In this document: one piece after another, positions 61,191 to 64,000 of the stretch | Numbering within the stretch: position 1 is the stretch's first letter | How the letters are laid out: the number at the start of each line of letters is the position of its first letter | Assembly: GCA_003280575.1 (NCBI GenBank) | Contig: QCEN01000001.1 | Coordinates: forward strand, 1 to 64,000 | Length of the DNA: 64,000 nt | Reading direction: 5' to 3' | From: Prochlorococcus sp. AG-355-P07 | Lineage (GTDB): Bacteria > Cyanobacteriota > Cyanobacteriia > PCC-6307 > Cyanobiaceae | Position numbers and translations under genes: made by a program | The notes under the pieces: generated by a model | Database searches by the model: none | Told to the model about the DNA's origin: nothing | What the model saw: only the letters and a program-made list of their open reading frames with translations

Positions 61191-61240
61191 GCGGATTCTT
61201 TGGGAGCACTAGGTCGCAGGTTCGAATCCTGTTGCCCCGA
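61191..61240 (+). repeat. Partial tRNA-Pro copy 11, degenerate (50 nt)
   Basis: It has the 50-nt form but reads GCGGATTCTTTGGG and GTTGCCCCGA, so it carries substitutions in the anticodon stem and acceptor strand. It is the last copy in the window. Confidence 0.9.
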
Positions 61241-61291
61241 TCACTCATACCAATGGATTAGAAATAATATAGCTTTTCTCATATTGCGAAA

Positions 61292-61312
61292 GGGGAGGTA
61301 GAGGGGGAGCTA
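61292..61312 (+). repeat. C12 left arm sites
   Basis: GGGGAGGTA at 61292 and GGGGAGCTA at 61304, 12 bp apart; the preceding CATATTGCGAAAG also occurs before the C9 left arm. Confidence 0.75.
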
Positions 61313-61454
61313 AGATACAGCCAAAGTGATCATCACTTACTTTTTTTAGTGCCTTTAATTATTTTTAAAAAATGGCTATGAAACAGTATGGGAATAAAAG
61401 TGCTTCTATCTTTCTTTTTTCACTAATTAAAATTTTTACTAGCAATTAAGAAAA

Positions 61455-62597
61455 TTAATTACTTTGAATAGAAGAATTTAATCTTAGATCCTTAATAATG
61501 TCAGATACCAATGAAATCTCATTGTAAATTCTCTCAGCATCCTTTTCTATTAAATCTAAGTTAATTTTCCTTAGAGGTAAAACGTCTCTTAAATCTGGCT
61601 CAAAGATTTGTCCTATACCTAACGCAATAAAAACTTGATTATTTATAAAAGATAATTTTATAGCCATATTATTTACTTCTGCAAAATTTCCAAGATTTTC
61701 AAGTATAACTGGCGATAATATTTTTCTTGCTTCAATATCATCTTCACTATAAACTGAAAAATGTTTATTAAATTTAAAATTCTGAACTTTAATTTTCCTC
61801 AATTTAATTCCCTTTCTAGAGTTCAAAGTACTCATCTCAAATTCGCTTATTAAACTTCCAAGAAAATCAGACTGAAGGATAGTTTTAAATTGAATATTTT
61901 TGTAATCTGAAATAAGAAACAGTCCATGAAAAATTTCTCTATGGGTCGTTCCAGATTCTGCTCCACTGTTTGTCTCTTCACTAATATCTAACTCACAGAA
62001 TTCAATATAATTGTCTCCCAAATAACCTTGTACCGCATCCCTTCCTTCAAAGTGAAATTTTGAATAAGAATTTCTTTTATCTTTTTTATTTTTATTATAT
62101 AAATTTATATCTACTGGTAAGCCTGGGAAAAGATTACTTTCAAATACTTTTTCGTATTTAAAAAATTTCTGAGGATAGTAGTCAACATTAACTACGAATA
62201 ATTCAATAATAGGTTTAAAAAGTAATTTTTTACAATCTAAAATATATGCATTTACTTTTTGATCTATATTTTTTGTTATCTTAGGGAACTCAAAATAATA
62301 ATCATCTTTAGAATTTATTGATACTTTTCTAATAGATTTCATACGTCCTGAAGTATTAAACAATTTAAAAGAAAAAATTATTGTAAAAAAGGCATTCCCT
62401 ATAAACCAAAAAACAAACAAAAAGTCATTCATAAAGGATAAAGCTACTAAAATATAAATTGCATTTATTGCTAAATAAATGATGAATATTCTTAAAATTT
62501 CTTTTCTAAGATAATTTTTTAAATTAACTTTTTTATCCTTCAATATTTCTATTTGTCTTGAAAGATCTGTTTTTAAATAAGTTTTAAATTCGGACAT
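61455..62597 (-). CDS. DUF3137-like membrane protein
   Basis: This 380-residue protein has two adjacent membrane spans near the N-terminus (IFIIYLAINAIYILVALSFM and FLFVFWFIGNAFFTIIFSF). A large soluble part carries FCELDISEETNSGAESG and YSEDDIEARKILSPVILENL, the pattern of DUF3137 proteins. These often sit next to lemA, as here: its ATG overlaps the lemA stop by one base. The function of the pair is unknown; a membrane stress or envelope role is inferred from context elsewhere. Confidence 0.78.
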   Translation of the reverse strand: MSEFKTYLKTDLSRQIEILKDKKVNLKNYLRKEILRIFIIYLAINAIYILVALSFMNDFLFVFWFIGNAFFTIIFSFKLFNTSGRMKSIRKVSINSKDDYYFEFPKITKNIDQKVNAYILDCKKLLFKPIIELFVVNVDYYPQKFFKYEKVFESNLFPGLPVDINLYNKNKKDKRNSYSKFHFEGRDAVQGYLGDNYIEFCELDISEETNSGAESGTTHREIFHGLFLISDYKNIQFKTILQSDFLGSLISEFEMSTLNSRKGIKLRKIKVQNFKFNKHFSVYSEDDIEARKILSPVILENLGNFAEVNNMAIKLSFINNQVFIALGIGQIFEPDLRDVLPLRKINLDLIEKDAERIYNEISLVSDIIKDLRLNSSIQSN

Positions 62598-63166
62598 TAA
62601 TTTTTATTAAATAATTCTTCAATATTTGGTACTTTTTTTTCTTCAATTAAAGCCTCAAAAAACTTTGCTTTTTGCAAATTTAAAGTTTGTGCCACGTATA
62701 CATTCGGGAACATTTCTATGGCGTTATTGTATTGCTTAACATAACTATTAAAAGTTCTTCTTGATGCAGAAATATTTAATTCAACTTCATTTAATGTTTC
62801 TTGTAGGTGAAGAAAATTCTTATTAGCTTTTAAATCTGGATAATTTTCAACTGAAACCATAAGCGAACCTATTGTTTGAGAAATTTCTTTATCAAGGGCC
62901 AATCTTTCTCCACTTTGAGTTTTATTAGAAACTGCTTTTGTTCTTAAAGATATGAGTTTTTCAAGAGTTTCCTTTTCATATTTCATATATTCTCGAACTG
63001 AATTTACAAGGTTGGGAATTAGGTCATATCTTTTTTTTAATTGAACATCTATATTTGCATATGCTGTAGATACATTATTTTTAACTTCTACAAGATAATT
63101 ATAAATCCCCCAATAAATAAAAAAAATAAGGATAATTAAACAAATTAAAAAGATCAGAAATTCCAC
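62597..63166 (-). CDS. lemA: LemA family protein
   Basis: This 189-residue protein has an N-terminal membrane span (FLIFLICLIILIFFIYWGIY) and the LemA helical domain (VSTAYANIDVQLKKRYDLIPNLVNSV and later FNSYVKQYNNAIEMFPN). The N-terminus faces out and the helical part is on the other membrane side in the family model. It forms a two-gene unit with the DUF3137-like gene. Its exact role is not established. Confidence 0.92.
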   Translation of the reverse strand: MEFLIFLICLIILIFFIYWGIYNYLVEVKNNVSTAYANIDVQLKKRYDLIPNLVNSVREYMKYEKETLEKLISLRTKAVSNKTQSGERLALDKEISQTIGSLMVSVENYPDLKANKNFLHLQETLNEVELNISASRRTFNSYVKQYNNAIEMFPNVYVAQTLNLQKAKFFEALIEEKKVPNIEELFNKN

Positions 63167-63246
63167 AAGTCTTATTGAGATTAGATTTATTATCTTTATA
63201 TTTAAAATATAAAAAATTATTAAATATGTCCAAAGATATTAATAAA

Positions 63247-63540
63247 TTAATCTTCATCATTCCAATTTTGACCTTTTTTCAAACCATTACTTTCTAAACT
63301 ACTAATATTTGAAGCGCTACCACCTCGAGTACCACCTTCACTACTATCCCCGAAGTTATCCCTTAATCTTTTATTCACTTCTTTAAATTCAAAGTCGCCA
63401 CAAATTAGATTAAGACTAATCTGAGCTATGGCCATGAAAAATACGAGAATATTATTTGCTAGACCCTTAAATGCAAGAACAAGAAAAATAGCCCAAAGAC
63501 TATAACTTATATATTTTTTGTATTTTCTTACAAATTCCAA
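63247..63540 (-). CDS. Small membrane protein with Gly/Ser tail, unknown
   Basis: This 97-residue protein has two hydrophobic segments (YISYSLWAIFLVLAFKGLA and ILVFFMAIAQISLNLI) and a polar Gly/Ser-rich tail (GDSSEGGTRGGSASN). It lies 80 bases upstream of lemA on the same strand. It may belong to the same unit, as proteins with glycine-rich tails often accompany LemA, but I do not recognise the family. Confidence 0.6.
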   Translation of the reverse strand: MEFVRKYKKYISYSLWAIFLVLAFKGLANNILVFFMAIAQISLNLICGDFEFKEVNKRLRDNFGDSSEGGTRGGSASNISSLESNGLKKGQNWNDED

Positions 63541-63548
63541 ATAAAAAA

Positions 63549-63584
63549 AGGAGCTAATTATCCCTTATTGTAGATCGACTGCAA
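63549..63584 (-). promoter_or_regulatory. Shared leader upstream of the 97-residue gene
   Basis: On the minus strand TTGCAGTCGATCTACAATAA leads to GATAATTAGCTCC, closely like the leader of the C3 secreted gene (34331-34362) and the start of those at 41341 and 58881. Confidence 0.5.
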
Positions 63585-63647
63585 ACCATAGAAGTGTTAT
63601 TTTGACTTAAATGGCACTAAAAAACTGTCACATAGGGGTTGACGATT

Positions 63648-63761
63648 ATGGAAATTACAGACGAAATCATCAAAGAAATTAGAGAAAGCGGATACGACCA
63701 AGAGCTTGTATATACCTACATAAGAGAGCTATTAGACAGCGTAAAAGAATATGATGTTTAA
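63648..63761 (+). CDS. 37-residue acidic protein, unknown
   Basis: This small protein begins MEITDEIIKEIRESGYDQEL and is predicted helical. AGGGG lies 11-15 bases before the ATG. Its stop codon overlaps the start of the next small gene (ATGTTTAA), so the two are probably coupled. Too short for usual calling limits; function unknown. Confidence 0.5.
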   Translation: MEITDEIIKEIRESGYDQELVYTYIRELLDSVKEYDV

Positions 63762-63888
63762 CTTCCCAATTTTTGTAGAAGGTCTATTGATGCCTTTATT
63801 AGGTTTAGGAGTATTTGTTGTTTATGGGAAATCAAAAAGAAAGAGAAGAAAGTTTCATGAACCACCCACCCATCAACTACTAAGTTAA
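63754..63888 (+). CDS. 44-residue single-span membrane protein, unknown
   Basis: This protein (MFNFPIFVEGLLMPLLGLGV then FVVYGKSKRKRRKFHEPP) has one membrane span followed by a strongly basic tail, so the tail should face the cytoplasm. It overlaps the preceding small gene by 8 bases. Function unknown. Confidence 0.5.
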   Translation: MFNFPIFVEGLLMPLLGLGVFVVYGKSKRKRRKFHEPPTHQLLS

Positions 63889-63889
63889 T

Positions 63890-64000
63890 TGGAAGAGAAA
63901 GGTTTTAATGTAATTCAAGGTATGGCTTTATCACTATTGAAGCCTTTAAATTTACCTGCAAACCTAGTCCTTAAATTGATTATTTTTATAATAGGCCCCA
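63890..64000 (+). CDS. Start of a hydrophobic protein, cut by window end
   Basis: An open frame from TTG 63890 or ATG 63922 reads MALSLLKPLNLPANLVLKLI and continues to the window edge. It is hydrophobic and protein-like, but its length and identity cannot be judged. Confidence 0.35.

Larger units (their letters stand above)
59742..61240 (+). mobile_element. Cassette C11 (left word CACGCAA, right arm not found)
   Basis: This second-type unit carries one adhesin-like gene on the minus strand. The left arm matches that of C7, but no CACGCAA pair is visible before the next tRNA copy, and that copy has two kinds of substitution. The right end therefore looks decayed. Confidence 0.6.
61241..64000 (+). 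mobile_element. Open cassette or island segment C12 (left word GGGGAGSTA)
   Basis: After the last tRNA copy a left arm with 12-bp spacing is present, and three minus-strand genes follow. No further tRNA-Pro copy and no matching right arm are seen before the window ends, so the right border is unknown. Confidence 0.45.

Noticed and set aside
31228-61240. The regularly repeated 43-50 nt sequence as a CRISPR array
   Set aside because: The repeats are tRNA 3' ends 0.7-16 kb apart with genes between them; there are no short spacers and no cas genes.
31302-61240. The cassette array as a classical integron
   Set aside because: There is no intI and no attC-like imperfect palindrome at the boundaries; the boundaries are tRNA-Pro 3' ends with directly repeated arm sites.

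Overview
The window looks like a chromosome segment of a high-light-adapted Prochlorococcus, an AT-rich, streamlined marine cyanobacterium. The evidence is the very low GC, the close packing of genes, the photosystem and pigment genes (psbY, a PsbP-like lipoprotein, ycf54, a carotenoid isomerase, a short hli), the Som-type porins and the characteristic phosphate/arsenate gene set. I cannot name the strain or clade from sequence alone.

Region 1 (1-31301) is mostly ordinary core genome: the 3' end of uppS, bioB, trhO, lipA, recR, a psbP-like gene, an ABC exporter, a DEAD-box RNA helicase, recD-recB-(small methyltransferase-like gene)-recC, ycf54, pdxJ, a PlsC-like acyltransferase, a bolA/grxD pair, an odd response regulator, crtISO, trmFO, psbY, tRNA-Lys, hli, two tandem porins with identical barrels, apt, and an intact tRNA-Pro(UGG) at 31228-31301.

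Region 2 (31302-61240, perhaps continuing past the window end) is an array of cassettes. Each is closed by a 43-50 nt copy of the 3' end of tRNA-Pro, from the anticodon arm to the discriminator base. There are eleven such partial copies. Between them lie units of about 0.8-2.6 kb, plus one of 16 kb. Inside most units, close to both ends, sits a pair of short direct repeats spaced exactly 11 or 12 bp. The repeat word differs between cassettes but is the same at the two ends of one cassette: TTGATGTCA, GTGGACA, GTGCCCA, CACGCAA, GCACCCA, GTGGTCA or GGGGCGCTA. This is the geometry expected of arm-type sites of tyrosine recombinases sharing one tRNA core site but using different arm words. No recombinase gene lies in the window, so the cassettes look like non-autonomous cargo units moved in trans. 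They relate to the tRNA-targeting elements of Prochlorococcus called tycheposons, but with a cassette-specific end code that I do not know to have been described.

The small cassettes carry mainly envelope cargo: pilin-like proteins, a PilB/GspE ATPase, a Ycf66-like protein, secreted proteins with shared leaders, a TPR protein, a trimeric-autotransporter-like adhesin, and LemA with DUF3137. The 16-kb unit (42557-58783) carries an arsenate detoxification operon (arsR, gap, arsJ), chrA, pstS, a large secreted phytase-like protein, phoB-phoR, a large secreted phosphatase-like protein and a lipoprotein pair. TTAA-core repeats with 11-bp period, resembling cyanobacterial Pho boxes, precede several of these genes, and one may drive an unannotated small RNA. 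The logic is phosphate starvation: PhoR/PhoB sense it, PstS binds phosphate, secreted enzymes release it, and the ars genes remove arsenate that enters with it.
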